From the NCBI GenBank assembly GCA_018389105.1, contig JACATO010000598.1:558001-622000 (forward strand): a DNA stretch of 64,000 bases. Reading direction: 5' to 3'. The DNA is from Nautilus pompilius. Taxonomy: Eukaryota; Mollusca; Cephalopoda; Nautilida; Nautilidae. Numbering within the stretch: position 1 is the stretch's first letter; the number at the start of each line of letters is the position of its first letter. Shown in pieces: positions 1 through 13,571 of this stretch. Both the position numbers and the translations under genes were made by a program. Under the pieces are notes generated by a model. That model saw only the letters and a program-made list of their open reading frames with translations, made no database searches and had not been told where the DNA came from.

Positions 1-178
1 GGCAATGTATAAGATTAACAGTCAGTCCACCACCCAAAGGGAAATGTAAATAGAAATCCAAAGTTTGGACAATCCTCCACAATATTTATAATCTTACAAA
101 AAGTTATGGGTTTAGTTATTAAATGTAAAGTTAAAATTTTTTTTAAAAAAACAAAAAGCATCCTCCTCATTAACTTAC

Positions 179-2621
<2,443 letters not shown>

Positions 2622-2782
2622 CTGGTGTTTAGAATATTTAAAAAAAAAAGAAGAAAAAAGGTTCAGTTGAGGCACAAGACAAAGCTGTCTGTTGGTCTTA
2701 GAACAATCGGAGATGCCACTGGGTGCCAAAGCTCCCATATATATTAGCTATCTCATTTTAAACAACGGTAAAGCCAGATACC

Positions 2783-4603
2783 GTGTAGTGTAGGCCCCAG
2801 CCCCCTCCCCGTCAATACAGCTGGGGACACGACCACAAAGCCATTCGATCTCCTGTCAGATTCACTCCCAGGACCCCTCCCTCAAACGACAGTGACATAG
2901 TGTAGGCCCCAGCCCCCTCCCCGTCAGTACAGCTGGGGACACGACCACAAAGCCATTCGATCTCCTGTCAGATTCACTCCCAGGACCCCTCCCTCAAACG
3001 ACAGTGACATAGTGTAGGCCCCAGCCCCCTCCCCGTCAGTACAGCTGGGGACACGACCACAAAGCCATTCGATCTCCTGTCAGATTCACTCCCAGGACCC
3101 CTCCCTCAAACGACAGTGACATAGTGTAGGCCCCAGCCCCCTCCCCGTCAGTACAGCTGGGGACACGACCACAAAGCCATTCGATCTCCTGTCAGATTCA
3201 CTCCCAGGACCCCTCCCTCAAACGACAGTGACATAGTGTAGGCCCCAGCCCCCTCCCCCGTCAGTACAGCTGGGGACACGACCACAAAGCCATTCGATCT
3301 CCTGTCAGATTCACTCCCAGGACCCCTCCCTCAAACGACAGTGACATAGTGTAGGCCCCAGCCCCCTCCCCCGTCAGTACAGCTGGGGACACGACCACAA
3401 AGCCATTCGATCTCCTCAGTCAGATTCACTCCCAGGACACCCCTTCAAACGACAGTGACATAGTGTAGCCCCAGCCCCCCCCGTTAGTACATCACTACAG
3501 CTGGGGACACGACCACAAAGCCATTCGATCTCCTGTCAGATTCACTCCCAGGACCCCTCCCTCAAACGACAGTGACATAGTGTAGGCCCCAGCCCCCTCC
3601 CCGTCAATACAGCTGGGGACACGACCACAAAGCCATTCGATCTCCGTCAGATTCACTCCCAGGACCCCTCCCTCAAACGACAGTGACATAGTGTAGGCCC
3701 CAGCCCCCTCCCCCGTCAGTACAGCTGGGGACACGACCACAAAACCATTCGATCTCCTGTCAGATTCACTCCCAGGACCACCCTTCAAACGACAGTGACA
3801 TAGTGTAGGCCCCAGCCCCCCCCGTTAGTACATCACTACAGCTGGGGACACGACCACAAAGCCATTCGATCTCCTGTCAGATTCACTCCCAGGACCCCTC
3901 CCTCAAACGACAGTGACATAGTGTAGGCCCCAGCCCCCTCCCCGTCAATACAGCTGGGGACACGACCACAAAGCCATTCGATCTCCTGTCAGATTCACTC
4001 CCAGGACCCCTCCCTCAAACGACAGTGACATAGTGTAGGCCCCAGCCCCCTCCCCGTCAATACAGCTGGGGACACGACCACAAAGCCATTCGATCTCCTG
4101 TCAGATTCACTCCCAGGACACCCCTCCCTCAAACGACAGTGACATAGTGTAGGCCCCAGCCCCCTCCCCGTCAGTACAGCTGGGGACACGACCACAAAGC
4201 CATTCGATCTCCTGTCAGATTCACTCCCAGGACCCCCCTTCAAACGACAGTGACATAGTGTAGGCCCCAGCCCCCCCCCCCGTTAGTACATCACTACAGC
4301 TGGGGACACGACCACAAAGCCATTCGATCTCCTGTCAGATTCACTCCCAGGACCCCTCCCTCAAACGACAGTGACATAGTGTAGGCCCCAGCCCCCTCCC
4401 CGTCAATACAGCTGGGGACACGACCACAAAGCCATTCGATCTCCTGTCAGATTCACTCCCAGGACCCCCCCCCCTCAAACGACAGTGACATAGTGTAGGC
4501 CCCAGCCCCCTCCCCCGTCAGTACAGCTGGGGACACGACCACAAAGCCATTCGATCTCCTGTCAGATTCACTCCCAGGACCCCCCTTCAAACGACAGTGA
4601 CAT
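2783..4603. repeat. Minisatellite, about 16 units of about 112 bp
   Basis: A head-to-tail array; the phrase tgtaggcccc recurs at 2789, 2901, 3013, 3125, 3237, 3350 and onward, giving a 112-113 bp period. Units are nearly identical. A variant with gttagtacatcac in place of gtcagtac recurs at about 3484, 3830 and 4283, each time followed by a unit with gtcaatac, so the array seems to have grown in blocks of three to four units. Each unit holds CCCCAGC and GCTGGGG about 18 bases apart, a possible hairpin. The array lies upstream of the first recognised GUCD1 exon, probably in its first intron. Reading frames inside it are by-products of the repeat. Confidence 0.95.
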
Positions 4604-6158
4604 ATCCAGATAATAACTACACGGGCAGGGGTGGTGCTGGTGGTTGGGGGGGACCCCGACGGCGGCCCAGCTCAACCCCTAAATAGAAGAAGAAAAAGTG
4701 AAAGTAAAAAAAAAAACCCTGCTTGTGATACGACCGGTGAGAAACACGAAGTAAGCATATCAGACAGGACAGACCTTGCTGCATTCCTTTAGTATCTCAC
4801 TGCAGTTAGACATTAAAAAATAAATATACATCAAGATAAACAGAGATCAAGCGACCAGTTTTCAGCAGCAGGGAGGCGACAAATGGCAGGAGGAGGTAAC
4901 TCTTGGAGGAAAAAAAACAAAAAGGTTAACTTCCCCACTACAAGCGGCTGATGCCAAGGCAAAAAGGATGCGCTACACCAGCCTTAGTAACGGTTACTGC
5001 CTTAGAATAACGTTTGTGTTTTTTTTAAAATATCAAAGGCTAGAATTTCCAAAAGAATTTTAAAATTCCAACAGAAACATTTTAACCATAAATAAATAGT
5101 TTCTTGGTAACTTTTTTTTTTTTTTTGCAAGCAATCCCACAATGCTTACAAAATTAGTACATAGTAAAATGCGAAGAGTAAATTCGAAATGATGGACCGA
5201 ATAGCAAAACATGTAAAATTGTTTTCAGTAATCATTTACCTTTTTTTTAAGCATAGTATAGAGCATAAATTATTTTAAAAAAAATGAAAAAGCTTAAAAT
5301 TACTTTTAATGCCTAATAAGCTTATTAAAATAAATAACAGAAAAGTTATATACATACCCCCGAGTCTAAATTCGGCACTCGGTTTCCTATTCCACTATTT
5401 GGCATGTACAATTTTTAAAAGAATTTGAAATGATATATAAGTAGAAACCTTTATTTTGTGTATTCGAGTGAATACTTTTCAGTTTTTTTCCCCCCCTAGG
5501 TATGTATTTCGTACACGTAGAGCATTAAATTCATGTTTAGCTCCGTCTGATAGTACCGTTTAATCACTGGGGTTTTAAGATCCTCTGGAACTTTTTTTAT
5601 TTTATCGTTGACGTCATAACTAAATTTTAATTAACTTGCTTTGTCTTGGCTGTGTTAATTAACACAGGCAGACCTGTGGCGGTGCACTACAGATGTTAAT
5701 TCTGCTGCTTTTCGGTTTTAGCTTCTCATTAAAACCCTTCTTTTTCTACTTATGACCATTCATCTCATGTAGCTTTACCTATTTTTTTTTTTTTTTAAAT
5801 ACTAGATTATGGTAATAGTAATTATAATAGACATGTAATAGTAATACTATAATAATGGTATTTTTAGATTCTCGAACAAGTATTTCATAATAATGTAACC
5901 ATAATGATTTATGTAAATGACAATGGCTTTGGTATCTTTTCATTATTACTATTACAAATAACTAGATTTTTTAAAAAAAATATTCCGCTAAGTTAATATC
6001 AGTAATTTGTATCCAAAACAATATTCGAAAATTTTATATTTTTGAGATGTTAAATGTTTATTCATCTTGTATAGAATGTGAAGATCTTAGTTTATTTTTA
6101 AAATTTTTAAGGATAACTTGATTTATTTTCTAATTCCTTTTTTTGTTTGTTTCTTCAG
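4604..6158. other. Interval between divergent GUCD1-like and PRDM genes
   Basis: AT-rich sequence between the minisatellite and the acceptor of the PRDM coding exon. It should contain the first exon of GUCD1 (minus), the untranslated first exon of the PRDM gene (plus) and the promoters of both, but I cannot place these. It has several T tracts and a perfect CRE palindrome at 5609-5616. I see no convincing coding sequence. Confidence 0.5.
5609..5616. promoter_or_regulatory. CRE-like palindrome TGACGTCA
   Basis: A perfect 8-bp cAMP response element between two divergent genes. CREB/ATF factors bind this site in animals. One such site could occur by chance, so its role is inferred from position only. 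Confidence 0.3.
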
Positions 6159-6348
6159 GAAAAGGGTGTTGCAGCATTAAGGATATGCAACTAAATTACT
6201 GATGATTATCAGCATTGGATCAGACTTCTCATCTTACTCAAGTGATTTCTTGTTTTTTTTTTTATTTTACAAATGACTAATTTTTTTTCCTGTAAATACT
6301 GGTTTACAGTCTTGTGAAAAAAAGAGATGTTTTGAGTTTCCAGAAATC

Positions 6349-8097
6349 ATGGAAGATGATAAAGATTGTTGGTCAGTAATTTCTGGGAAAAAAACTGAGC
6401 AGAGAATCGCTTCAAGAAGATCTTTGAGACAGAGTAAAAAAGCAGCTGCAAAGAATTCCATTTCAGATAATCCAGCTCCTGGGCTTGTTTTGAATAATTC
6501 TGGTAAAACTGCAGTTCCAGATTCTTCACCAACTGGCAATCAGAAGCAAATAACTTCTTGTTCTTCACCAAAGAAAGATGGAACTGTACTCTTAGTTCCT
6601 GTGCAGATTGACCGGGACATTAAGCTGGTTCCAGTCAGGCAAAAGGCAACCACACCCATGGTTTATTCAGTGAAGATGAAAGACGAAACACAAATGCAGC
6701 CAGTATGCTTGAGCCCATCTCTGAATGGAGACGTTCTGAACAAAGTTGTGTATGTACCTGAAAACTCAGCAGACAGTCTAGCTGCTGCACTGCTAAATAA
6801 ACGTAAAATGAAACGCTCCCTGGAAGCTAAAGAACTGCTGAAAAAATTGAAAACTGAGGAAAAGAACCAATCAAATAATAGTGACAGCATAGATGAATGC
6901 TTATACTGCAACTGTATCCATGATAAAGAAGAAGACTGTCTGTACATTTTCCCCAAACACCAAGTCTGTGATAGTGAACCAGAACCTTTGCTATCAGTGC
7001 CATGTTCTATAGCATCATTACCGACTTGCCTGACTTTGGTCAATAGTCCTACTGGCCAAAAAATAGTGGTGAGCACCGAAAACATTCCAGCATGGACACA
7101 GTTTGGTCCTGTTGTTGGAAAGCATTTAGAATTCTATAGTCTGGACTGCATACCATTAGAACAGATTTGGATCATAGAGCATCCCAAAAATCAGGATGGT
7201 TATATTTGTACATACAGTGAAGCTGAAGATAACTGGTGTCGGTTCTTGCGGCTTTCTGTGGAACAATATGAGTGCAATCTGACAGCTGTTTACAAAGACA
7301 ATTCCATTTATCTGATTTCTACCAAACATATTGAACAGGGCAACGAACTGATTTACTGCGTTCCTTTCATGATAACATTGGAGTCACAATCATTTCTTGA
7401 TGCATATTTCACTTTTAAATGTCCCACATGTCACCAGAGCTTGGGTGATCCTGAAAACTTCCTAAAACATGTGCGCCTGTACCATCGAAGGGGATTCCAC
7501 CAAGTGCATTGTGTGTGCAAATACTGTGATGCGCAGTTTGACAGTTTCAAAGATTTGTGTGCGCATGATAAGAAAGAACACGGAGGATATGGAGCATTTA
7601 CTTGCCATTTTTGCAATCGAAATTATCCTGGAAAATCACAACTCCGTAAGCACTTTAAACTGGTTCATGAAGAGTCCTCTGCCGGTACAATTGCCTGTAA
7701 AGTATGCAAGAAGGAATTTTGCAACTCCGACAGACTGAAGAACCACATGTACAGGGTGCATACAGATCTCAGCTTAGGCTGCAACTTCTGTGAGAAAACG
7801 TTTAAAAACCGCCAGTCCTTGAACCGGCACAAGTTGGTTCATACAGATATTTATCAGTACACATGCGATCGATGTGGAAAGATGTTCAGAGAAGCTGCAA
7901 ACCTCAAAGTTCATTTACTGACTCATTCCAAAGTGAAGCCCTTTGGATGTGCTGAGACAGACTGCTCTGCAGCTTTCACAACAAAGCAGTGCTTGCAGCA
8001 GCATTACATGAAAGTCCACGAGTACACCAGAGAATCTATGCCTGAAATTATGCGTAAAATTCCATTTACTGTAGAAGCATACAGTGGGCCTGATTAG
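6349..8097 (+). CDS. PR-domain zinc-finger protein (PRDM family), 582 aa
   Basis: Likely nuclear transcription regulator. The coding sequence lies in one exon whose acceptor is at 6157-6158 (tttcttcag), so the upstream exon is untranslated. ATG at 6349 is the first start in the frame. Parts in order: a basic, Ser-rich N-terminus; a Lys/Leu-rich helix (about 146-172); a zinc knuckle C184, C187, C197, H204; a PR (SET-related) domain at about 218-345, with TQFGPVVGK, EAEDNWCRFLRL and GNELIYC; and seven C2H2 fingers (first cysteines near 358, 390, 419, 450, 478, 506 and 534). The last finger has a C-x4-C spacing. Knuckle plus PR plus fingers is the layout of PRDM4/10/15-type proteins. The WY pair common at the end of the PR fold is not seen (IYCVPF instead), so methyltransferase activity is doubtful. 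The exact subfamily is not settled. Confidence 0.9.
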   Translation: MEDDKDCWSVISGKKTEQRIASRRSLRQSKKAAAKNSISDNPAPGLVLNNSGKTAVPDSSPTGNQKQITSCSSPKKDGTVLLVPVQIDRDIKLVPVRQKATTPMVYSVKMKDETQMQPVCLSPSLNGDVLNKVVYVPENSADSLAAALLNKRKMKRSLEAKELLKKLKTEEKNQSNNSDSIDECLYCNCIHDKEEDCLYIFPKHQVCDSEPEPLLSVPCSIASLPTCLTLVNSPTGQKIVVSTENIPAWTQFGPVVGKHLEFYSLDCIPLEQIWIIEHPKNQDGYICTYSEAEDNWCRFLRLSVEQYECNLTAVYKDNSIYLISTKHIEQGNELIYCVPFMITLESQSFLDAYFTFKCPTCHQSLGDPENFLKHVRLYHRRGFHQVHCVCKYCDAQFDSFKDLCAHDKKEHGGYGAFTCHFCNRNYPGKSQLRKHFKLVHEESSAGTIACKVCKKEFCNSDRLKNHMYRVHTDLSLGCNFCEKTFKNRQSLNRHKLVHTDIYQYTCDRCGKMFREAANLKVHLLTHSKVKPFGCAETDCSAAFTTKQCLQQHYMKVHEYTRESMPEIMRKIPFTVEAYSGPD

Positions 8098-8129
8098 ACT
8101 TTGAAAATGCAATTGTTTGAAAGAGTCAC

Positions 8130-8135
8130 AATAAA
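8130..8135 (+). terminator. Poly(A) signal of the PRDM gene
   Basis: AATAAA lies 33 bases after the stop codon, followed by a T-rich stretch. This implies a very short 3' untranslated region. Confidence 0.6.
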
Positions 8136-8159
8136 AATTGCTTGTTTCTCTAAATTTTT

Positions 8160-10120
8160 CTATAGTGAGATACCTTAGAATCGCAACATAAAAAAATTAC
8201 TATACTTCACCATAACATCTTTGTTATTGGAGGCAGGCTACTAGTGTGTAAAGAGTGTTTGAAAATAACCTCACTGTTCAAAATGTTCCTTGATATATGA
8301 CGACTTTATTCAGGGTCTCCGTATCACAGATATTGTAGGTGGTTTGTTTTTAGTTGTAATGCAAACATGGCTTCTACAAACAATTGCCACCCTTATGTTT
8401 ATCTATCTCCTTGCTGGCATGCTGCTGGATGCAGTATCCTAGCACTCATACTATCTGTACAGAGAAAGTTTACACCATTGTGACGCTGTGTGTATCTAAC
8501 ATACTGTTGTGACATCAGTCACGTGTGTTCTACCAGGATTTGGTGTTGCAGTTTCTAAAGTGTTTCAGTATAGAATAATTTTACAAACTTTGTTCTTGTT
8601 TTATTATAAACAACAATTACACACTCTAAGGTTTAATGAAAACAATCGCTTGAATGGTAATGTTGCACACATGCTCTAGGATCCAGTGAGGAACAATCAA
8701 ATAATCATAATGTTACACAAGTTCAATGAAAAGAGTCTGAAAATTGGCTCTTGTGAAAAAACTAAAGTTTTCAAAACAGGTGATTATATAATTCACTTAA
8801 GCTAGTCTGATGATTCTTAGTTAATTCCAGTATCTTCATTTAATTAAATTTCTCATAAAAACGAGAATTTTTCTTCGACTCCCTGAATAAGTTCTTGTGT
8901 AATAATCTTATAGTTTGTTTTTGTTTTTCTGAAATTTCAAAGATGATTATCTCACACATTTGATTAACTTCAATCCATGAACTTCACAAGAGGAACTAAT
9001 CCATGTCCTGCATTGCAAAGTTAAGTTCTTAAGACTTTGTATAGGTAGTTCTAAACGCTATTACCTATTAATCTATCTAACATTAGTACCAAAGTTTTTC
9101 TTCATTAGTGATGTAATTATCTTTGTACTGAACGGCATCAGAAACTGATGGATGAAAATCCCTCAAATATGCTAATTGCATTTACATTTAAAATGTTTCA
9201 ATACAAGTGACTGAATTTAAGCTTAAAATTCGGAGAATAAAAAGTGGAAAATGCCTGATAAAAATGGAGAAACTAGGTTTAACAAAAAATAATCTGTTTT
9301 CACATGGGAAATCATTTGGATGAGCCATTAAGATAATAATTTAGGCATGTAAGATAAACTTCTTTTTTGTCACTGACTTGTGGTTCATTCAGCTAGTTTT
9401 AAAGTGAGTAAAATTCCCAGCTTGCTTTCATAAAACCAGTGACAACTGGATTTCTAAAAAGAAGGTATAATTTTATTTTTTGGTATTCCATTTGTTTTGC
9501 CTGCTAGCAGCTATCCCTGTTCTACCTTATTACAGCACAGTATGTTCTATGGGGATAGAAGCTTGCTGATGGTTTGCCTTAAGGTCAGATTCTTTTAAAT
9601 GCATGTCAGTTAGCTGATGATTCCGAGTAATCGATTATAATGTTAAAATGTCCTGTGCTACCATAGTAGCTTGTGGATGCATAGTGAAGCTAAAAGGGTA
9701 CATTGTGAAGATTCAAGCTCTTTAGATGAATAACAGAAGCTTGTCAGAGGATAAATGTCTCTAAGGCTTAGAATGATGTAAACCAATCCACTACTATACC
9801 TTGATTGTTATATTAATTTTTTTAATGTTAATATCAATTCATAAACAGACACACCAGAGTTGTTTTATTAAATCCTTTTGCTCACTGAAATAAATGCAAA
9901 ATACTGATTTTAAAAAGTATTTATCTGTTTCGTATATACACTGAGTAAAACTATATGGGTATTGTGATATATGAATTTATTGGCAATAAAAAAGTTGCGC
10001 ACAATTCAAATTGACCATAGTTTGACATAAATTAATTTTGCACAACATCAGGCCATTTATGCATTTAGTGATGTCATAATAACAAAAAATAATCACTCCC
10101 TGTCCCCTTAAAGTTGCATA
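8160..10120. other. Intergenic, no gene recognised
   Basis: AT-rich, with stops in all frames. I see no coding similarity, RNA gene or clear repeat ends. It probably holds decayed repeats. Confidence 0.4.
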
Positions 10121-10129
10121 ACCTTTAGT

Positions 10130-10700
10130 AACATGTCTGCCTGTCTTTGGTTTGTAATAAAGCATTGCATCTGCACCTTGTGCTATTAACCAAACCTCTG
10201 ATGGAGTCTTTGTAATGGTAAGTACCATTCTGTTAAGGTTTGATAAAGTTACAGAATGGTTCCAGGAACACAATCAGTGTCCAGTGTGCCTAGAGAGCAG
10301 AGCTGTAGCTAGCACTTGGCAACTGAGTCATTCCCCTATTCATGTGCTTCCCACCAAGAATGCTCATTACAAATTAAAAATTAGTAAGAAAATAATAGTC
10401 ATATGTCAAGACCTTAAACTTTATATAGTATTATGCACTAGCATAGAATGTGAAACTTTACATATTCACAACTCATCTGCATTTGGGTGTTGCTAGCCCA
10501 CCCACTACTTGCTACCCAGAAGTTCTATAGGGATTAAGTTGGGAGAATGAGCCTGTTTTGAGAGATTGGATATTTTCCTATCGGAGATGATTTACACCTA
10601 CAGCATTGACATTAGTTTGGTTTCCACCAAAAACATAAAGCATCAGGAAAGCAAAAGTTAAATTTACTTTCATCAGAGAAGAGAACGCCTTATGGTATAC
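10130..10700 (-). mobile_element. Tc1-like transposase fossil
   Basis: Minus-strand pieces in several frames recall a Tc1-family transposase. At 10695-10621 a stretch reads RRSLLSDESKFNF, like the LFSDESKF block around the second catalytic Asp. Near 10570-10515 SPNLIPIELLG matches the SPDLNPIE block with the last acidic residue. At 10240-10160 LNRMVLTITKTPSEV and AQGADAML recall the C-terminal end. The first two blocks are much closer together than in a full element, so an internal part is missing. Frames shift and stops are frequent. No clear terminal repeats were found, so the ends are approximate. An old DNA transposon copy. Confidence 0.6.
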
Positions 10701-11400
10701 TGGTGTTAGGAACATGTGAAGTATTAGATGTCTAGCATATAGATTAACAAATTGATTTTGCAGTCTGGTTAAAGATACATTTGTTCTGAACAGAACATGC
10801 AGAAATAGTAGTTACATGAAGCTGGATATGGAATTTAATGGTCATTATTACTATTAAGTCATAAGCTGAGGTGCCATACTTTTAAAATTCAGTAACTTCA
10901 TTATGTAAACATTTGCGACAGGTAATTTGATGACTGTCATGCAAATTTAGAATCATTACACCATGGACAAAGACGCTTGCACTTAAACCAACAGAATTAT
11001 CACATGATTCAAGCCTTGGGTTAACAAAAAGTTGCAGGATCATATGACATCAGCATCATTGATGAATGTAGCTGTTGTAAATAATCCAAAATATCACTTT
11101 ATTGTTTTGTTCTATATAGCAGCTCTTATATTATAAATAAACTCACTCACCCAGGGAGCAACCATTTCACACACATACACGTATATATATATATATAATG
11201 AACAAAAAAGCCAACTACTTAGAAATTTAGACTCACAGAAAATAAACATTTTTTTAAAAAACATTTGAATAATTATAATACTCAAGTGCCAAAGAAGTGA
11301 CTTGTTTCATATACAAAAATATAATTATCTAGAGAATGAAAGCTATCATACTTTGACAATCTATGCCAAAATTGGTTTTGCTAGCAATTTTTAAAATTTT

Positions 11401-11419
11401 TTCTAGAAACTTTTGAAAT
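11401..11419. promoter_or_regulatory. Heat-shock-element-like site upstream of the DNAJ gene
   Basis: TTCTAGAAACTTTTGAAA holds a perfect TTCnnGAA core followed by a weaker third unit (TTT instead of TTC). It lies about 390 bp before the start codon of a DnaJ co-chaperone, a class often driven by HSF. The core is short, so chance is possible. Confidence 0.35.
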
Positions 11420-11797
11420 AAACATCTTGTTTTTCAATGATGAACTAAAATATCATTTAATAGTTTCTGGGTTTAAAAGTCCTGGCAGCATCTGTACTAT
11501 TCGTGAGCGCTTTTCAATGTATAGGATGATGCGCATGGAGTTTGGAGGGGGTTAACATGGAGATTCCAAAATGGCACGGAATATAATTTGACATTCCGAC
11601 AATAAACGATAGCACTTGGGGAGTCGACCGTCGTGTTCTGAAGACAGTGTGGACCTGGAGCCCGATAAACCCCTATTACGGTAGAATTTTTTTAAAAAAC
11701 GAGGAATGTAGAAGAGCTCGGCGTCTGCGAGGGCGTGCCGGCCGGCTTTCCGTTATCGGATCCATTTCGCAATCTTGTAGGACGTTTGGCCAACAAG

Positions 11798-12718
11798 ATG
11801 GGAGAGGATTACCACAAAATCCTGAGGATAAGTGGGCGGGCCACTCACGAGGACGTGAAAAGGGCCTACCGAAAACTGGCTCGCGAGTACCACCCGGACA
11901 AGAACAAGTCGGTGGAGGCCGAAGAGAAATTCAAAGAAATTGCTAAAGCTTACGAGGTACTGAGCGCCAGGAAGGAACGCCGCCATGTGTCCAAGAGACA
12001 CTGTCGCAGGGTCAGAGCCGAGATTCTTCTGTTTCGGGCCCACTGTCGGCTGGACAACATGAACAAAATGCTGGACGCCGTGTATGAGGCATTTTTAAAA
12101 TGTATTCAACCCTCAACGAGGATGTTCGCCGGTCTTCGAGGGAACTTCGCGCGCCGACCAGCCGACCCCGTCCATTTTCTGCCCGTCTCCCTCGAAGAGG
12201 TGTATTACGGGTGTGTCAAAAGGCTGAGAATCACCAATACGGTGATGGACGTGTCCGGGTGCATCAGTGAGAAGAAAAAGGTGCTGGACGTGGAAATTAA
12301 GCGGGGCTGCCAAATGCAAACAAAGATAGTATTCCCAGGGGCAGGTAACCAGATTGGGTTCGCGGCGCCGTCTGACATTATCGTTATCGTCAAAATTAAG
12401 GAGCACCCCCTGTTCACTCGGTCGGGCAACGACTTGCGATATAAGGTCAAGCTGACTTTAATCGAGTCTTTGTACGGACGGAATCCTATCGAAGTGCCAA
12501 CCATCACCGGTGAAAGCTTTGTGCTGGAGAGGGACAAGATGATCAAGCCGTCTACCATCGGCAGGATCCGGGGGAAAGGCCTTCCCTATCTCCATCAACC
12601 CTCGAAGCGAGGCGACCTCATCTTGGAGTTTGATGTGAGGATTCCAGAGAATTTTACAGATTTAGTGAACGAAATTCTGTCAATACTTCACCATAACAGA
12701 TGCAATACTGTTTTATAA
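11798..12718 (+). CDS. Intronless DnaJ subfamily B (Hsp40) co-chaperone, 306 aa
   Basis: Delivers client proteins to Hsp70 and stimulates its ATPase. The ATG at 11798 (MGEDYHKIL) fits the MGxDYYxxL start of the DNAJB family; the frame stays open upstream but with no earlier ATG in it. The J domain spans residues 1-65, with YHPDKNK holding the HPD motif. The C-terminal substrate-binding region runs from about 135 to 290 (VSLEEVYYGCVKRLRI, KRGDLILEFDV). There are no zinc-finger CxxCxGxG repeats, so it is not type I. Unusually, the Gly/Phe-rich linker is replaced by a basic segment rich in Arg, Cys and His (ERRHVSKRHCRR). No introns and a higher GC content than the flanks suggest a retrogene or a fast-evolving tissue-specific paralogue. 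The frame is intact. Confidence 0.9.
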   Translation: MGEDYHKILRISGRATHEDVKRAYRKLAREYHPDKNKSVEAEEKFKEIAKAYEVLSARKERRHVSKRHCRRVRAEILLFRAHCRLDNMNKMLDAVYEAFLKCIQPSTRMFAGLRGNFARRPADPVHFLPVSLEEVYYGCVKRLRITNTVMDVSGCISEKKKVLDVEIKRGCQMQTKIVFPGAGNQIGFAAPSDIIVIVKIKEHPLFTRSGNDLRYKVKLTLIESLYGRNPIEVPTITGESFVLERDKMIKPSTIGRIRGKGLPYLHQPSKRGDLILEFDVRIPENFTDLVNEILSILHHNRCNTVL

Positions 12719-12874
12719 AGATGCCGTAATGTCTCGAGAACTATATACAACTGTACAGGAAAAATATTTTCTATTAGGTAAACATGAAAAATTAAACTAT
12801 TTTTGTTATGCTAAATCGTATTCTGTCGCTGATTGTTGAACAAACAATTGTTATCAGCGAAGCCTGCAATATGA

Positions 12875-12880
12875 AATAAA
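12875..12880 (+). terminator. Poly(A) signal of the DNAJ gene
   Basis: AATAAA followed by an A run, 157 bases after the stop codon. The following A run could also be a trace of a retroposed poly(A) tail. Confidence 0.5.
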
Positions 12881-13571
12881 AAAAAAATTCTTTCGCTTCT
12901 TCAAAATTTATTTATTTATTTTAAAATTGTAACATTTATCGCAGCTTATTAATTACTGGGCTGATTATTTGATAAATTAAACGTGAGACAAGGGGCGGGT
13001 AACTCTCCGATAACGGCTATGCTTGGAAAGGTTTTGCGTTTCATCAGATACTTTAAAATGTATTATCATCATCTTTACTTTCAGTTTTGTCTCCCTCCGG
13101 TCAAACAGTGGTTATTTATTATATTAGTTTTCCCCGATAATATAAACCACTCTGTTCAGACAAGACCGTTCGAAGGTTTGATTTTCTGAACAGACTCCAT
13201 TTTTTTAAGGGGCGATAATCTCCAGAAGACCAGCTGGCTAACTAACTTTTCTAACTTCATGGTTTACCAGCGTTGCTATACCTAATGCTAAGTTAGCTCT
13301 TGACTTTGCGTTTAATCGATCCTACGCAAATAAATACAGAAAACGAAATGTTTCCGTGATACTTAACGGTAAAGAGTCTGCTTTTCTTTGTTCAGAGTTA
13401 TCGCGGTTACCTGCCCTTGAGTAGATCTTTCGCCCGCGTGCCGAAAGCGTTCGGCGCCATATTTGATGCCGCTCGGAGAACGTTCGTGAGCAGTTCGACA
13501 TTATCCGCGAGAGAGAGCAGCGGGCCCAGCCGTGGTATCTGAGGGAGAGTATTTGCTGGAAGTTGAGAGAA

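Noticed and set aside
3495-4243. Minus-strand open frames with repeated SESDRRSNGFVVV-type peptides
   Set aside because: They are translations of the 112-bp minisatellite. The unit is not a multiple of three, so the frame drifts between units; no gene signals.
5358-5405. Possible first coding exon of GUCD1 (minus, ATG ... GGGG before gtatgt)
   Set aside because: It ends in phase 0, but the next recognised exon at 2621 needs phase 1, and the peptide does not resemble GUCD1.
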